A stretch of 64,000 nt of DNA from Litoreibacter arenae DSM 19593 (GCF_000442275.2 NZ_KE557306.1:1026959-1090958), one strand, 5' to 3'. Shown: positions 47,089 through 59,722, counted from the first letter of the stretch. Translations and numbers: made by a program. The notes: a model not told the origin generated them from the letters alone.

Positions 47089-49179
47089 CTAACCAATTGA
47101 AATCAAACGAATAGCCCTATCCTGCTCCATCAACCACAAAAGAACACGTGCCGCGCGACCGCGCGAGGTTTCCAGCGCAGGGTCATCCCACAACAATTTC
47201 CGTGCATCGCTTTGCGCCACCGCCATGAGAGCCGTCTGTCGTTCCAAATCCGCGATCCGAAAACGGGGCAGCCCGCTCTGTGCAGTGCCGATCAGATCCC
47301 CTGCTCCGCGTATCGCTAGATCTTCCTCAGAAATTCTGAAACCGTCCTCGGTCTCTCGCATGATGCTCAGCCGCCGCCTAGCAGTCTCGGAGAGTGGCTC
47401 TTGAAATAACAACAAACAGGTGGAGGCCGCGTCACCGCGCCCAACCCGTCCGCGCAACTGGTGTAGCTGTGCCAGCCCGAAGCCCTCCGCCCGCTCGATC
47501 ACCATGATCGTGGCGTTCGGCACGTTCACGCCCACTTCGATCACCGTCGTGGCGACAAGCACAGAGGTTTCCCCAGCCACGAAGCTCGCCATCGCGGCGT
47601 CTTTCTCGGCAGGCGGCATTTGCCCGTGCACCAGCCCGACGGCGCCTTCCCCCAAAGCGGCGCGCAAGCGTTTAAAGCGATCTTCGGCGGCGGTCTTGTC
47701 GCTTAGCTCGCTTTCCTCCACCAGCGGGCAAACCCAATAGGCCTGCCGCCCTTCGGCAATCACGCCACGCAGTTTGGCGACCACCTCGTCGATCCGCTTG
47801 GTCGAAACCGTAGCCGTGGTGATCGGCTTACGCCCCGGCGGCTTTTCGTCCAGGACCGAGACGTCCATATCCCCGTATTGTGCCAGCGCAAGCGAACGCG
47901 GGATCGGCGTCGCTGTCATCACCAGAACGTCGACCGCTTTACCCTTGGCCCCCAGTTCAAAGCGTTGATTGACCCCGAACCGATGCTGCTCGTCCACCAC
48001 CGCCAAGCGCAAATCCTGAAACTGCACGTCTTCTTGGAAAACTGCGTGAGTGCCAACCAACACATGGATTTCGCCCTCTGCCAGCGCCTTCAGCTTGGAG
48101 GTGCGCTCAGCCCCCTTGTCGCGACCGGTCAACAGCTCCAGCACCACGCCTGCATCCCGCGCCAGAGGCACCAGGCTTTCGTGATGCTGGCGTGCCAGAA
48201 TTTCGGTGGGGGCCATCATAACCCCCTGCCCGCCAGCCTCGACGGCGGCAAGCAACGCCATAAACGCGACCAGCGTCTTGCCCGAGCCAACGTCACCTTG
48301 AAGCAGCCTGTTCATCCGGACCGGCGCTTCCATATCCGTCGCGATCTCGGCAATAGCCCGCGTCTGAGCACCCGTAAGGGCGTAGGGCAATGCCGCCAAA
48401 ACCCGCGATTGATGCCTGCCGGTTGCCTTGCTGGAAACCCCGGGCTTCGCCCGCACGGTCGCGCGCGCCAGCCCAAGGGTCAGTTGATGGGCGAATAGCT
48501 CGTCATAGGCCAATCGCTCCCGTGCGGGGTCAGTCGCCGTGATGTCAGCCAAGGATTTCGGATTATGCGCCGCGCGTATCGCCTCAGCCCAACTGGGCCA
48601 TCCTGCTTTCTTCTTTTGACCCAAATCGATCCACTCGTCCAACTCCGGCACCCGCTCCAGCGCCGAGTGCGCAGCCTTGTAAAACATCCGCTGCGTGATT
48701 CCATGAGTTAGCGGATAAACCGGCTCGAATGCGGGAATTTCAGACGCGCGGTCGACAGGCAGCATATAATCCGGATGTACCATTTGCGCCTGCCCATCGA
48801 ACATCTCTACCTTGCCGGACACCACGCGACGCTGACCGGACGGTAGCTGTTTTTGCAGGTAGTCGCCACGCGCGTGGAAGAACACCAACCGGAACTCCAG
48901 CTTTTCGTCGCGCACATGCACATGGTACGGGCGCCCCCGCGAACGCGGTGGCACATGCATGCCAATCTCGACTTCAACCGTGATCACATCCGGCAAAACC
49001 GCGTCCTGCACGGACGCCTTCACCGCACGGTCGATGCCGGACTGCGGCAGCGTCATCAGCAGGTCACGCGGCTTTTCGATGCCCAGTTGCTCGAAGTGCT
49101 TGGCCGTTTTCGGGCCAACGCCTTCCAGCTCCGTCAAAGCGGAGAAGAGCGGGAACAGGATTTCCGGACGCCCTGCCAT
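47089..49179 (-). CDS. recG: ATP-dependent DNA helicase RecG
   Basis: A 696-residue superfamily 2 helicase that remodels stalled forks and Holliday junctions. An N-terminal OB/wedge domain (about 60-160) precedes Walker A LLQGDVGSGKTLVAFMA, motif Ia MMAPTEILARQH, DEQH box LAVVDEQHRFG, VMTATPIPRSLALA, and C-terminal LVATTVIEVGVNVPNAT and QLRGRVGRG. It begins 7 nt after ligA ends, so the two are co-transcribed. Confidence 0.98.
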   Translation of the reverse strand: MAGRPEILFPLFSALTELEGVGPKTAKHFEQLGIEKPRDLLMTLPQSGIDRAVKASVQDAVLPDVITVEVEIGMHVPPRSRGRPYHVHVRDEKLEFRLVFFHARGDYLQKQLPSGQRRVVSGKVEMFDGQAQMVHPDYMLPVDRASEIPAFEPVYPLTHGITQRMFYKAAHSALERVPELDEWIDLGQKKKAGWPSWAEAIRAAHNPKSLADITATDPARERLAYDELFAHQLTLGLARATVRAKPGVSSKATGRHQSRVLAALPYALTGAQTRAIAEIATDMEAPVRMNRLLQGDVGSGKTLVAFMALLAAVEAGGQGVMMAPTEILARQHHESLVPLARDAGVVLELLTGRDKGAERTSKLKALAEGEIHVLVGTHAVFQEDVQFQDLRLAVVDEQHRFGVNQRFELGAKGKAVDVLVMTATPIPRSLALAQYGDMDVSVLDEKPPGRKPITTATVSTKRIDEVVAKLRGVIAEGRQAYWVCPLVEESELSDKTAAEDRFKRLRAALGEGAVGLVHGQMPPAEKDAAMASFVAGETSVLVATTVIEVGVNVPNATIMVIERAEGFGLAQLHQLRGRVGRGDAASTCLLLFQEPLSETARRRLSIMRETEDGFRISEEDLAIRGAGDLIGTAQSGLPRFRIADLERQTALMAVAQSDARKLLWDDPALETSRGRAARVLLWLMEQDRAIRLISIG

Positions 49180-49185
49180 GATGCT

Positions 49186-51456
<2,271 letters not shown>

Positions 51457-51479
51457 TCATCATCCGCAAATCAAGTGCC

Positions 51480-52202
51480 TTACGCGCTTGCCGCGAGACG
51501 CTCCATATCGTTTGCGCCGGAGGCAGGTTGCGGATCGCGCAGCACATAGCCACGGCCCCAGACGGTTTCGATGTTGCTGTCACCACCCGTCGCGATTGCC
51601 AGCTTCTTACGCAGCTTGCAAATGAAGACGTCGATGATTTTCAGTTCAGGTTCGTCCATGCCGCCATAGAGATGGTTGAGGAACATCTCCTTCGTCAGGG
51701 TCGTGCCCTTGCGCAGGCTCAGAAGTTCCAGCATCTGGTATTCTTTGCCTGTGAGATGGACAGGCGCGCCCTCTACATCGACAGTTTTGGCATCGAGATT
51801 TACCGCAATGGTGCCGGTCTTGATAATCGACTGAGAGTGCCCTTTGGAGCGGCGGATAATCGCATGGATGCGGGCCACGAGCTCTTCGCGGTGAAATGGC
51901 TTGGTCAGGTAGTCATCCGCGCCGAAGCCAAAGCCTTTCAGCTTGTTTTCGGTGTCGTCCGCACCTGTAAGGATCAAAATCGGCGTCTCGACCCGCGCCT
52001 GCCGCAGTTGCCGCAGCACTTCATGGCCGGTCATGTCGGGCAGGTTCAGGTCCAGAAGGATCAAATCGTAATCATAGAGCTTCGCCAAATCTACGCCTTC
52101 CTCCCCCAAATCGGTGGAATAGACATTGAGATTTGCGTGGGTCAGCATCATCGAGATGGACTTGGCGGTGGTTGGATCGTCTTCGACGAGTAGCACTCGC
52201 AT
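51480..52202 (-). CDS. ctrA: cell-cycle response regulator CtrA
   Basis: A 240-residue OmpR-family regulator: receiver with phosphoacceptor Asp51 ([11 protein letters not shown]) and LTKPF, then a winged helix with [17 protein letters not shown] and the CtrA-typical recognition region [28 protein letters not shown] and [11 protein letters not shown]. In Rhodobacteraceae CtrA controls motility, gene transfer agents and related traits rather than being essential. The C-terminal tail ends ERLAASA. sciP lies 66 nt upstream, and a CtrA-like box sits between them, suggesting autoregulation. Confidence 0.97.
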   Translation of the reverse strand: MRVLLVEDDPTTAKSISMMLTHANLNVYSTDLGEEGVDLAKLYDYDLILLDLNLPDMTGHEVLRQLRQARVETPILILTGADDTENKLKGFGFGADDYLTKPFHREELVARIHAIIRRSKGHSQSIIKTGTIAVNLDAKTVDVEGAPVHLTGKEYQMLELLSLRKGTTLTKEMFLNHLYGGMDEPELKIIDVFICKLRKKLAIATGGDSNIETVWGRGYVLRDPQPASGANDMERLAASA

Positions 52203-52257
52203 TATGGTATCTCCGGTATACTTCCCCTCATGTAGGTTAACTCTAGGACATGAAAGG

Positions 52258-52272
52258 TTAATGCAAGGTTAC
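52258..52272. promoter_or_regulatory. candidate CtrA box upstream of ctrA
   Basis: TTAATGCAAGGTTAC matches TTAA-N7-TTAA with one mismatch, 56-70 nt before the ctrA start, overlapping the sciP stop. A further TTAAC half site lies at 52237-52241. Autoregulation of ctrA is known in alphaproteobacteria. Confidence 0.5.
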
Positions 52273-52577
52273 CGCGGGCGCTCCGCAGCGGAATCTTCAC
52301 CATTTTGTCTGTAATTTTGCAATGACGTCGCTCTTAGCGCCCTTATTCCGTGATCTGCGACCGCCTTGCGCCACGATGCTAACTCCTCCTCGGACAACGC
52401 ATACATCTCGCATGCTTCCGCCGCCGAGATCAATTCCGCCTCCACCGCGCGCACGACAAGCGCCTTGCGGCTTGCCACCCAACGGCGTGTTCTCGGGTCG
52501 GGCAAATCCGCGCGACTCATCGTGGTGCCATCCGGCAATGTGACCATGCGTGGCCCCGCTTCTCGTTTCAAATACAT
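52269..52577 (-). CDS. sciP: DUF1153 protein, CtrA inhibitor SciP
   Basis: A 102-residue DUF1153 protein, MYLKREAGPRMVTLPDGTTM at the front and RRWVASRKALVVRAVEAELIS then an HTH-like SAAEACEMYALSEEELASW. Caulobacter SciP, of the same family, binds CtrA and blocks RNA polymerase recruitment at CtrA promoters. Its place directly before ctrA on the same strand supports the assignment. Divergent from mnmA. Confidence 0.92.
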   Translation of the reverse strand: MYLKREAGPRMVTLPDGTTMSRADLPDPRTRRWVASRKALVVRAVEAELISAAEACEMYALSEEELASWRKAVADHGIRALRATSLQNYRQNGEDSAAERPR

Positions 52578-52707
52578 GTCAAATCGTCCCGCCTATCTCA
52601 ATTCCGCACCATTTAATGACCCTTTGCCTTAAGAGGAGGTGAAGCGCGGCCTTGTGACTGGCTAAGATTTTCCTATATTCCCGCGTATCCCCGCAACGGA
52701 GGCCGTC

Positions 52708-53856
52708 ATGGCATTGGACTGGACACCCGGACGTCTGAATTCGCTTGGTTTTGCCAAGCCCCCTTCCGAGACTCGCGTCGTCGTCGCGATGTCCGGAGGC
52801 GTGGACAGCTCTGTGGTCGCCGCCCAACTGGCCGAGGAAGGCTACGACGTCGTAGGCGTGACCTTGCAGTTGTATGACCATGGCGCCGCCTTGGCCAAAA
52901 AAGGCGCGTGCTGTGCCGGCCGCGACATTCACGACGCCCGCCGCGTGGCCGAGGACATGGGGTTTCCGCATTACGTGCTAGATTATGAAAACGTGTTCAA
53001 GGACGCGGTGATTGACGAATTCGCCGACAGCTATCTTGGCGGGGCGACGCCCGTTCCCTGCATCCGCTGCAACGAGCGGGTGAAGTTCAAGGACCTGTTG
53101 GAGACCGCCAAGGACCTCGACGCGGATTGCATGGCCACCGGCCACTACATCCAACGCAAGATGGGCGAGCATGGCGCGGAGTTGCATTCCGCCGCCGACG
53201 CGAATCGCGATCAAAGCTATTTCCTGTTCTCAACCACGCCTGCACAGTTGGAGTATCTGCGTTTTCCGCTGGGGCATCTGGCCTCGAAAGCAGAAACGCG
53301 GGCGCTGGCGGCAAAATACGGGCTGTCGGTTGCCGACAAGCCCGACAGTCAGGACATCTGCTTCGTGCCGAACGGTGACTACGCCTCGGTCATCGAAAAA
53401 CTGCGCCCCGGCGCAGGTGAGCCTGGCGATATCGTCGACATGGACGGAAACGTTCTGGGCCAGCATAGCGGCGTGATCCACTACACCATCGGCCAACGCC
53501 GTGGGCTTGGGGTCGGCGGGCTTGCCGCGCCGCTTTATGTGGTCAAACTGGACGTGGACAAAAAGCACGTGATCGTCGGCCCGAAAGAGGCATTGGCGAC
53601 CCGCACAATTCCGGTGCGGGAAATCAATTGGCTAGGCGATGCCCCGTTCGACAGTCGCGATGAATGGCAGGTTGGCATCAAGGTCCGCTCCACGCGCCCT
53701 CCTGCTTCAGCGATCATTCGCCCGCTTTCGGCGACCGAGGCCGAAGTAGAGTTGCTGACACCGGAGGAAGGCGTCTCCCCCGGTCAGGCCTGCGTGTTCT
53801 ACGATGAAAACTCGTCGCGTATCTTCGGCGGCGGCTGGATCTGGCGCGGCTACTAG
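52708..53856 (+). CDS. mnmA: tRNA 2-thiouridine(34) synthase MnmA
   Basis: A 382-residue tRNA thiolase. PP-loop [18 protein letters not shown], nucleophile Cys in [15 protein letters not shown] and the second active Cys in [11 protein letters not shown] are present. It puts sulfur at C2 of U34 in Lys, Glu and Gln tRNAs with ATP. SD ACGGAGG precedes ATG. Its TAG shares a CTAG with the convergent COQ10-like gene. Confidence 0.97.
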   Translation: MALDWTPGRLNSLGFAKPPSETRVVVAMSGGVDSSVVAAQLAEEGYDVVGVTLQLYDHGAALAKKGACCAGRDIHDARRVAEDMGFPHYVLDYENVFKDAVIDEFADSYLGGATPVPCIRCNERVKFKDLLETAKDLDADCMATGHYIQRKMGEHGAELHSAADANRDQSYFLFSTTPAQLEYLRFPLGHLASKAETRALAAKYGLSVADKPDSQDICFVPNGDYASVIEKLRPGAGEPGDIVDMDGNVLGQHSGVIHYTIGQRRGLGVGGLAAPLYVVKLDVDKKHVIVGPKEALATRTIPVREINWLGDAPFDSRDEWQVGIKVRSTRPPASAIIRPLSATEAEVELLTPEEGVSPGQACVFYDENSSRIFGGGWIWRGY

Positions 53857-54314
53857 GAGTTGGCGCCGGGGCCATGTAGTTCCTTCGCGCGTGCCTCGAA
53901 CGCCCGAACGACGCGCTGCATGGCCTCGTTGAAGAACAGCCCCGCGGCACCCTGCAATATCCGGTTCTTGAACTCGAAATCCACGAAGAATTCCACCTCG
54001 CATTCCTGCTCACCAATGGAGCGGAATTCCCATGTGCTTTTGAGAAACTTGAACGGGCCGTCCAGATATTCCGTGTCGATCTTCATATCATCGGCCCAGA
54101 GCGTTACCCGACTTCCGAACCGTTCGCGGAAGACTTTGAAGCTGATCACCAAGTCGGCGAGCATCACCTCCGCGTCGCCCTCGTGGACTTGCGACCGGAT
54201 ACGCGCGGCGGAGCACCACGGCAGGAATTCGGGGTAGCTGGCGACGTCTGCGACCAACGCATACATCTGGTCGGCGCTATAGGGCAGCTTGCGTTTTTCG
54301 CGGTGGCTTGGCAT
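53853..54314 (-). CDS. COQ10/RatA family START-like protein (ubiquinone-binding)
   Basis: A 153-residue SRPBCC-fold protein: [39 protein letters not shown] and the C-terminal [19 protein letters not shown] match COQ10/RatA (PasT) family members, which bind ubiquinone and aid its delivery in respiration. The open frame continues far upstream (to 54974), but that part is antisense to hpt; ATG at 54314 is the family start. Confidence 0.92.
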   Translation of the reverse strand: MPSHREKRKLPYSADQMYALVADVASYPEFLPWCSAARIRSQVHEGDAEVMLADLVISFKVFRERFGSRVTLWADDMKIDTEYLDGPFKFLKSTWEFRSIGEQECEVEFFVDFEFKNRILQGAAGLFFNEAMQRVVRAFEARAKELHGPGANS

Positions 54315-54389
54315 AGGCGGTTTGGGCTCGGCTTGCTCGTTGGGTCGTGGGGGTGTCCCCCAGCCTGACGCAAAATTCAAGGGGATACC

Positions 54390-54926
54390 ATGTCTCACCC
54401 ACCCTATGCCATTGACGAATTGATCTCGGCCAAGTCCATTGCTGCCCGCATAGAGGTGCTGGCGCGCGAAATTCACGACAGGTTTGCGGACACGGACAAG
54501 CTGGTGGTCGTTGGTCTGCTGCGCGGTTCTTTCGTCTTTATCGCCGATCTGGTGCGCGAGTTGGACCTGCCGGTGGAGGTCGATTTTCTGGAAGCGTCGA
54601 GCTATGGCGACGGCATGGAAAGCTCTCGCGAAGTGCGAATCCTCAAGGACCTGCGCGGCGAGATCGGCGGGCGCGACGTGCTGGTGGTGGAAGACATCGT
54701 CGACACCGGCTTCACGCTGTCGCATGTACTGTCTCTGCTGAAAAGCCGCTCCCCCGCCCGGATCGAGACCATTGCCCTGCTGGACAAACCCACCCGCCGC
54801 GAAGTCGACATCAAAGCGACATGGACCGGCTTTGAAATCCCCGATGAATTCGTCGTCGGCTACGGCATCGACTATGCCCAGCGTAACCGCAACCTGCCCT
54901 ATATCGGCAAGGTCCGCTTTACGTGA
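54390..54926 (+). CDS. hpt: hypoxanthine phosphoribosyltransferase
   Basis: A 178-residue type I PRTase salvaging hypoxanthine (and guanine) with PRPP. The PRPP loop [17 protein letters not shown] and the front loop [19 protein letters not shown] are clear, and YGDGMESS matches the flexible loop. AAGGGG lies upstream. It overlaps the next small gene by 4 nt (GTGA). Confidence 0.95.
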   Translation: MSHPPYAIDELISAKSIAARIEVLAREIHDRFADTDKLVVVGLLRGSFVFIADLVRELDLPVEVDFLEASSYGDGMESSREVRILKDLRGEIGGRDVLVVEDIVDTGFTLSHVLSLLKSRSPARIETIALLDKPTRREVDIKATWTGFEIPDEFVVGYGIDYAQRNRNLPYIGKVRFT

Positions 54927-55102
54927 GCTGGCGTTGGCTGCTGCGCGCGTCCATGTGGGTGCGCCGCCCGCCATCGGACCGTCGCGTCAAGCTCGTGGTC
55001 GGCCTCATCGTTGTCTGTATACTGATCGCATTGATCGAGCACTATGTCGGCTGGCCGGACTGGGCAACGATGGAGCGTGCGCCGCGCGTGCCACGCTATT
55101 GA
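54923..55102 (+). CDS. small membrane protein (59 aa)
   Basis: [19 protein letters not shown] is followed by a transmembrane segment [20 protein letters not shown] and a short tail ending PRVPRY. GTG overlaps the hpt TGA, so it is coupled to hpt; the stop overlaps the convergent LysR gene by 7 nt. Function unknown. Arg-rich N-terminus suggests N-in topology. Confidence 0.75.
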   Translation: MSWRWLLRASMWVRRPPSDRRVKLVVGLIVVCILIALIEHYVGWPDWATMERAPRVPRY

Positions 55103-55968
55103 TGGCCTGACAGCACCCCGGCTTTCTCGACCAGCTTTGCGACCAATAAGCGCGATACCTGCGCAATGCGCGGAATGCTGTGGAGATCAGCATGGCTCGC
55201 CACCCAGATCGGAACTGAAAATCTCGGTGCCAGCCCATCTCTGCGGCGCAAGCGGCCGTCCCGCGCACCTATCATGCTGGGGAGGAATGCCAGACCCGCA
55301 CCCGCTGCCACCATTTCCCGCAAGGTTAGAAAGCTGTCTGCGGATCCCTTTATCTGCCCCTCACCCAGGTTCTCTTCCATCCACCGCGCGGCGGCGGTGC
55401 GCGACAAGGGGCCGGAGAGGCCCAACCAAGCCGCGTCCTCCCCGTCCTCGCGCTCGGCAAGCCCAAATACGTCGAACACCAGCTCACCGGCCCGTTCTCC
55501 GATCAGGTGGTCGGGGAGCTGCGCGGCCGGTCGCACCGTTATGTCCGCATCCAGCCTTGTCATATCCAGATGCGCATTCGTAGAGATCAATTCGAGTGTC
55601 AGCTCATCGGATTCTGCCTGCATGTTGGATACGATTTCGGGCAATACCGAATGGCACAATGTATCCGTCGACGTGATCCGGACCCTGCCGCTCAGGGGCG
55701 CTTTGCCCCCCGCTATCAGTCGCTCGACCGAGCGCACGGCATGGTCGACTTCTCGGATAGCCTCAATCAGATGTTCGTTTTCCTTGGGCAGGCGATAGCC
55801 TTGGGGTGTGCGATCAAAAACGCTCAAATCGAAACGTTCCTCAAAAAGGGTCACCCGCCGCAGCACGGTGGCATGGTTGACCTTAAGCAACCGCCCCGCC
55901 TTCGAGACCGAGCCACATTCGGCAACCGCCAGCAAATACTTCAGATCATCCCAATTGAACCTGTGCAT
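55096..55968 (-). CDS. LysR family transcriptional regulator
   Basis: A 290-residue LTTR: HTH at 1-60 (FNWDDLKYLLAVAECGSVSKAGRLLKVNH split by the turn VAECGSVSKAG) and a substrate-binding domain from about 90. Divergent from two c-type cytochrome genes, the common layout in which an LTTR controls its divergent neighbour. Effector unknown. Confidence 0.93.
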   Translation of the reverse strand: MHRFNWDDLKYLLAVAECGSVSKAGRLLKVNHATVLRRVTLFEERFDLSVFDRTPQGYRLPKENEHLIEAIREVDHAVRSVERLIAGGKAPLSGRVRITSTDTLCHSVLPEIVSNMQAESDELTLELISTNAHLDMTRLDADITVRPAAQLPDHLIGERAGELVFDVFGLAEREDGEDAAWLGLSGPLSRTAAARWMEENLGEGQIKGSADSFLTLREMVAAGAGLAFLPSMIGARDGRLRRRDGLAPRFSVPIWVASHADLHSIPRIAQVSRLLVAKLVEKAGVLSGHQ

Positions 55969-56061
55969 TTATTCACGGCCCTTCTCCGAAAATACATACT
56001 AGCCTTACATTTCATAACAGGTAGCCTCTCTTTAGTCATTTCACTTTCTGGAGGACCACCA

Positions 56062-56529
56062 ATGAAGCTGACACGAGTACTTGCAACGGCAGGCTTGGCC
56101 GCAGGCCTGATTTCCACGATGGCCTTCGCGGACGGTCACAACCTCCCCGCCGAAGTGAAAGCGCGCAACGGTCTGATGGCGAACTACTCTTTGTATCTTG
56201 GAATTCTGGGCGACATGGCCAAGGGCGAACGCGAATATAACGAAGACCTCGCACTCACCGCCGCCAAGAACCTCGCAGCTTTTGCCGCAACCGATCAGTC
56301 GCTTCTCTGGCCCGAGGGCACGGACACAATGTCCATCGACGGCACCCGTGCCTTGCCGAAAATCTGGGAAGACCGTGCCGATTTCGATGCCAAGGCCGAT
56401 GACCTCGACAAAGCCGCCAGCGCCATGGCGCAGGTGACGGATATCGACCTTGAGGCCATTCAGGTGTCCATGAAGGATCTCGGCGGCGCCTGCAGCGCAT
56501 GCCATAAGCCCTATCGTGAGCCGGAATAG
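56062..56529 (+). CDS. cytochrome c' (class II c-type cytochrome)
   Basis: A 155-residue periplasmic four-helix-bundle cytochrome: signal peptide 1-23 (STMAFA cut), helices from about 27, and a single C-terminal heme site CSACHKPYR at 144-152, as typical of cytochrome c'. Members bind NO or gas ligands or carry electrons. SD GGAGG nine bases before ATG. The next gene, also a cytochrome, starts 3 nt later. Confidence 0.93.
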   Translation: MKLTRVLATAGLAAGLISTMAFADGHNLPAEVKARNGLMANYSLYLGILGDMAKGEREYNEDLALTAAKNLAAFAATDQSLLWPEGTDTMSIDGTRALPKIWEDRADFDAKADDLDKAASAMAQVTDIDLEAIQVSMKDLGGACSACHKPYREPE

Positions 56530-56532
56530 GTC

Positions 56533-57429
56533 TTGCTGAAACGCACAATTGCCGCCGTCGCCCTGCTGGGCGCCGGTGTGGCGTGGTGGATCACCGCGCC
56601 CAAGCCTATAGCTCACGCGACCGAAACAGCGCTTATGACGGCCCCCGCCGATGCCGAGGCTGGCGAACAGGTGTTTTGGGCGGCAGGCTGCGCCTCTTGC
56701 CACGTGGCCCCCGGCGCAGAGGAGACCGACGCGCCCTCCCTCGCTGGCGGACAGGCGTTTGCCAGCGAGTTCGGCACGTTCTATGCCCCAAATATCACGC
56801 CAGCCCCCGAAGGTATCGGCGGCTGGACCCTGATCGAGTTCGCCAACGCAGTCATGGCGGGCGTCAGCCCCGAAGGTGCACACTACTATCCCGCCTTTCC
56901 CTATACGGCCTACGCCAAGGCGACCCCGGAGGATATCGCGGCACTCTATGCGTTCATGCAAACCCTGCCCGCAGACGCGACCGCGTCAAAACCGCACGAC
57001 GTCGGCTTTCCGTTCAACATCCGTCGCAGCCTTGGCGGGTGGAAGTTCATGTTCGGCACGCCGGACGGCCCCAAGCTTCCATCCGCGAATGACTCGGTTC
57101 AACGTGGGCAATACCTGTCGGAGGCTTTGGCCCATTGCACCGAATGTCACACATCACGCAATGCGTTAGGCGGGTTGGATACGTCGAAATGGCTCGGCGG
57201 CGCGCCCAACCCGAACGGCAAGGGCCGCATCCCTAACATCACCCCCGCCAAACTTGACTGGTCCGAACGGGACTTGATGGCCTATTTTACCACTGGCCTG
57301 ACACCCGATTATGACAGCGCTGGCGGGCATATGGCTTCCGTCGTCCAGAATCTCGCACGATTGCCAGAAAAGGACCGCAAAGCCATTGTCGATTATCTGA
57401 AAGCTGTTCCGCCGGTCGCGGAGCCCTAG
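56533..57429 (+). CDS. diheme c-type cytochrome
   Basis: A 298-residue exported protein with N-terminal membrane anchor or signal (IAAVALLGAGVAWWI) and two heme sites, CASCH near residue 53 and CTECH near 201, each in a class I cytochrome c domain; axial Met candidates are present. It resembles the cytochrome subunit of alcohol/aldehyde dehydrogenases. TTG start, 3 nt after cytochrome c'. The partner dehydrogenase is not here. Confidence 0.92.
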   Translation: MLKRTIAAVALLGAGVAWWITAPKPIAHATETALMTAPADAEAGEQVFWAAGCASCHVAPGAEETDAPSLAGGQAFASEFGTFYAPNITPAPEGIGGWTLIEFANAVMAGVSPEGAHYYPAFPYTAYAKATPEDIAALYAFMQTLPADATASKPHDVGFPFNIRRSLGGWKFMFGTPDGPKLPSANDSVQRGQYLSEALAHCTECHTSRNALGGLDTSKWLGGAPNPNGKGRIPNITPAKLDWSERDLMAYFTTGLTPDYDSAGGHMASVVQNLARLPEKDRKAIVDYLKAVPPVAEP

Positions 57430-58389
57430 TTAAGCATGCCCCATCTTCGCCAGCCGCGCCTCGCGCAATTTGGCGAAGTCGTCACCTGCGTGATAGCTTG
57501 ACCGTGTCAACGGCGTGGCCGACACCATCAGAAATCCCTTCCCGAACGCTGCCTTCTCGTAGGCTGCGAATTCTTCCGGCGTCACGAAACGGTCGATGCG
57601 ATGATGCTTGGGCGTCGGTTGCAGATATTGCCCGATGGTCAGGAAGTCGATATCAGCGGCGCGCATGTCTTCCATGACCTGCATCACCGACTGACGGTCC
57701 TCGCCCAACCCTACCATGATGCCGGATTTGGTGAACATCGTCGGGTCGAGTTCCTTCACGCGCTGCAAAAGGCGCAGCGAATGGAAATATCGCGCGCCGG
57801 GGCGCACTTCGGGATAGAGGCCGGGGACGGTTTCGAGGTTGTGGTTGAACACATCAGGTCGCGCTTCAACAACGACCTCCAACACTTTGGGATCACAGCG
57901 AATAAAGTCCGGCGTAAGAATTTCAATCGTGGTCCCGGGCGATTGCCGGCGAATGGCGCGGATTGTCTGGGCGAAGTGCTCTGCCCCGCCATCCTCGATG
58001 TCGTCGCGGTCCACCGAGGTGATCACCACATGGTTCAGCCCCAGCTTCTTCACCGCACCCGCGACACGGCCCGGCTCGAACACGTCCAGATCCTCTGGCG
58101 GTTTGCCCGTGGCGATGTTGCAGAAGGTGCAGGCCCGCGTGCAGACCTCGCCCATGATCATCATGGTCGCGTGGCCCTGATTCCAGCATTCGCCAACATT
58201 GGGGCAGCCAGCTTCTTCGCACACAGTCGTTAGCTTATGCTCGCGCATGATCTTGTGGGTGTCTTTGTAGCCCTCGCCGACCGGCGCCTTGACCCTGATC
58301 CACGCGGGCTTCTTCGGCTGCGCATTATCCGGCCGCTTCGCCTTTTCGGGATGGCGTTGGCTTGGAATTTTCAGGTCACGGGTGGCCAT
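57430..58389 (-). CDS. lipA: lipoyl synthase
   Basis: A 319-residue radical SAM enzyme inserting two sulfurs into octanoyl groups. The auxiliary cluster motif is [13 protein letters not shown] and the radical SAM motif [10 protein letters not shown]; the C-terminal RSSYHAGD holds the third ligand Ser. It needs Fe-S supply from the suf system. Its stop directly abuts the diheme cytochrome stop. Confidence 0.97.
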   Translation of the reverse strand: MATRDLKIPSQRHPEKAKRPDNAQPKKPAWIRVKAPVGEGYKDTHKIMREHKLTTVCEEAGCPNVGECWNQGHATMMIMGEVCTRACTFCNIATGKPPEDLDVFEPGRVAGAVKKLGLNHVVITSVDRDDIEDGGAEHFAQTIRAIRRQSPGTTIEILTPDFIRCDPKVLEVVVEARPDVFNHNLETVPGLYPEVRPGARYFHSLRLLQRVKELDPTMFTKSGIMVGLGEDRQSVMQVMEDMRAADIDFLTIGQYLQPTPKHHRIDRFVTPEEFAAYEKAAFGKGFLMVSATPLTRSSYHAGDDFAKLREARLAKMGHA

Positions 58390-58510
58390 GCGGTCGGCTC
58401 CTTGAAGGGGTGGCTTTGCCTATACGCCACAAATTGGTTCAACGCTAAACGAAGTATTGTCGCAGGGGCAACCTTGCAAGTCTAATCCCGAAAGCACGCA
58501 AACGAAAACA

Positions 58511-58526
58511 GGGCAACCGGTTGCCC
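58511..58526 (-). terminator. 16-bp palindrome after DUF6456 gene, likely terminator
   Basis: GGGCAACCGGTTGCCC is a perfect palindrome (6-bp stem, CCGG loop). On the minus strand TGTTTTCGTTT follows, so it may end DUF6456 transcription 35 nt after its stop; the T run is broken, so strength is doubtful. Confidence 0.5.
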
Positions 58527-58561
58527 GGATGCCCTGCGCAGTTTCCACCATTAAGGCCTTC

Positions 58562-59722
58562 TCAGCCGATCATCGCACTTACATGACCGTTTGCATCCAT
58601 GTAGTGGCGGTGCAGCCGTTGCAGGGCGATCCGCAGCACGACCTTGCCAGACCGTGCGGACCACCCCATCCGCTTTTCGGCGGTCTCCAACCCTTCCAGA
58701 AAGCAACAGCACCGCATGATGATATCGCTCAGGCCCGGCCCAAGATCGTCGAGGGCGGACAGCATCCGGTTGCGGGCGGTTTTCGGGCCATCAGGCAAGG
58801 TCTCATCACCCGCCATCTCGGCACGATCGCCAGAGAGCATGAACCTGTCCCAATTCTGCGCTGCATCCTGCCCCATCTGGGCCAGTTCGTAATCTTCACG
58901 GAACCGCTCGCCAGCCTGCACGAGTTCGGCGCTCAGGAACGAGCGGCCTGTTTTGTCGCGTCGCCGTGCCAGCATGGCTAGCGGGCTTTCGGCCATGGCC
59001 GGGCGTGACATACCTGCGACCGCGCCTTCGCCCGCCCAGTCATTCTTTACATCGCGAAACGGATTACAGCCATCCTGAAGGCCGCGTGCACGGCGCTTGC
59101 GCTCCATATCCTCAGCCAGATACTGCTTCAGCGCCGCGCGTCCGGCGGAGGTGATGGTGTAGCTCGCCACCCGTCCGCTGCGCGAACAGCTGATCCAGTC
59201 CTTCAACGCAAACGCCTGCGCGACCTCCCGTGAGACCACGGCCGTGCGGGTGGGTGCGCTGTCTTTGAACGAACGCAGAACCACAGCCTTGTCCATGTCA
59301 GCCGCAAGCGCCAGCACAGCGCCGGTCTCGCTGAGGCGGCGCAAAACGCGGCGGGCTTCTCGGGCGAGCCCCTCTGCGTCGTTCAGCAAAGCCATGCCCG
59401 TGGCGTCGCTGGCTTTAACAGAGATTTCAGAATGGTTACGGGCGTGTGCGATCATATTGTGTAGTCCTTGTTCGGAATCTGTCGTTTGGCTCGTGTTCAG
59501 CCTGGTGCTCAGGCGCTCAAGCGCTTCGTCTACCAACGGGTCGTCGCGCCGGTTTTCGAACCGGCGAACCTGACGCAGGATGGTGGAGGCGTGACACCCC
59601 TCCCGCCGCGCCAAGTCTCTGAGTGACAGCCCTTTTTCCGTGTGAATCAAATAGCGTCGCGCAGCTTGTGGAATCCAGTTCGACAGAAGCGATTCCGGTG
59701 GCGATACGGCGACAGAAAACAT
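58562..59722 (-). CDS. DUF6456 domain-containing putative DNA-binding protein
   Basis: A 386-residue protein. Residues 28-60 form an HTH-like unit (GLSLRDLARREGCHASTILRQ); residues 130-215 look like a winged helix (FALKDWISCSRSGRVASYTITSAGRAAL); the C-terminus (270-378) fits DUF6456 with LGPGLSDIIMRCCCFLEGLE and MGWSARSGKVVLRIAL. It is probably a regulator. SD GGGGGA precedes ATG. Divergent from the DUF6477 gene with a CtrA-like box between. Confidence 0.82.
   Translation of the reverse strand: MFSVAVSPPESLLSNWIPQAARRYLIHTEKGLSLRDLARREGCHASTILRQVRRFENRRDDPLVDEALERLSTRLNTSQTTDSEQGLHNMIAHARNHSEISVKASDATGMALLNDAEGLAREARRVLRRLSETGAVLALAADMDKAVVLRSFKDSAPTRTAVVSREVAQAFALKDWISCSRSGRVASYTITSAGRAALKQYLAEDMERKRRARGLQDGCNPFRDVKNDWAGEGAVAGMSRPAMAESPLAMLARRRDKTGRSFLSAELVQAGERFREDYELAQMGQDAAQNWDRFMLSGDRAEMAGDETLPDGPKTARNRMLSALDDLGPGLSDIIMRCCCFLEGLETAEKRMGWSARSGKVVLRIALQRLHRHYMDANGHVSAMIG

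Noticed and set aside
54315-54974. Upstream extension of the COQ10-like frame
   Set aside because: It is antisense to hpt and the family N-terminus lies at 54314.
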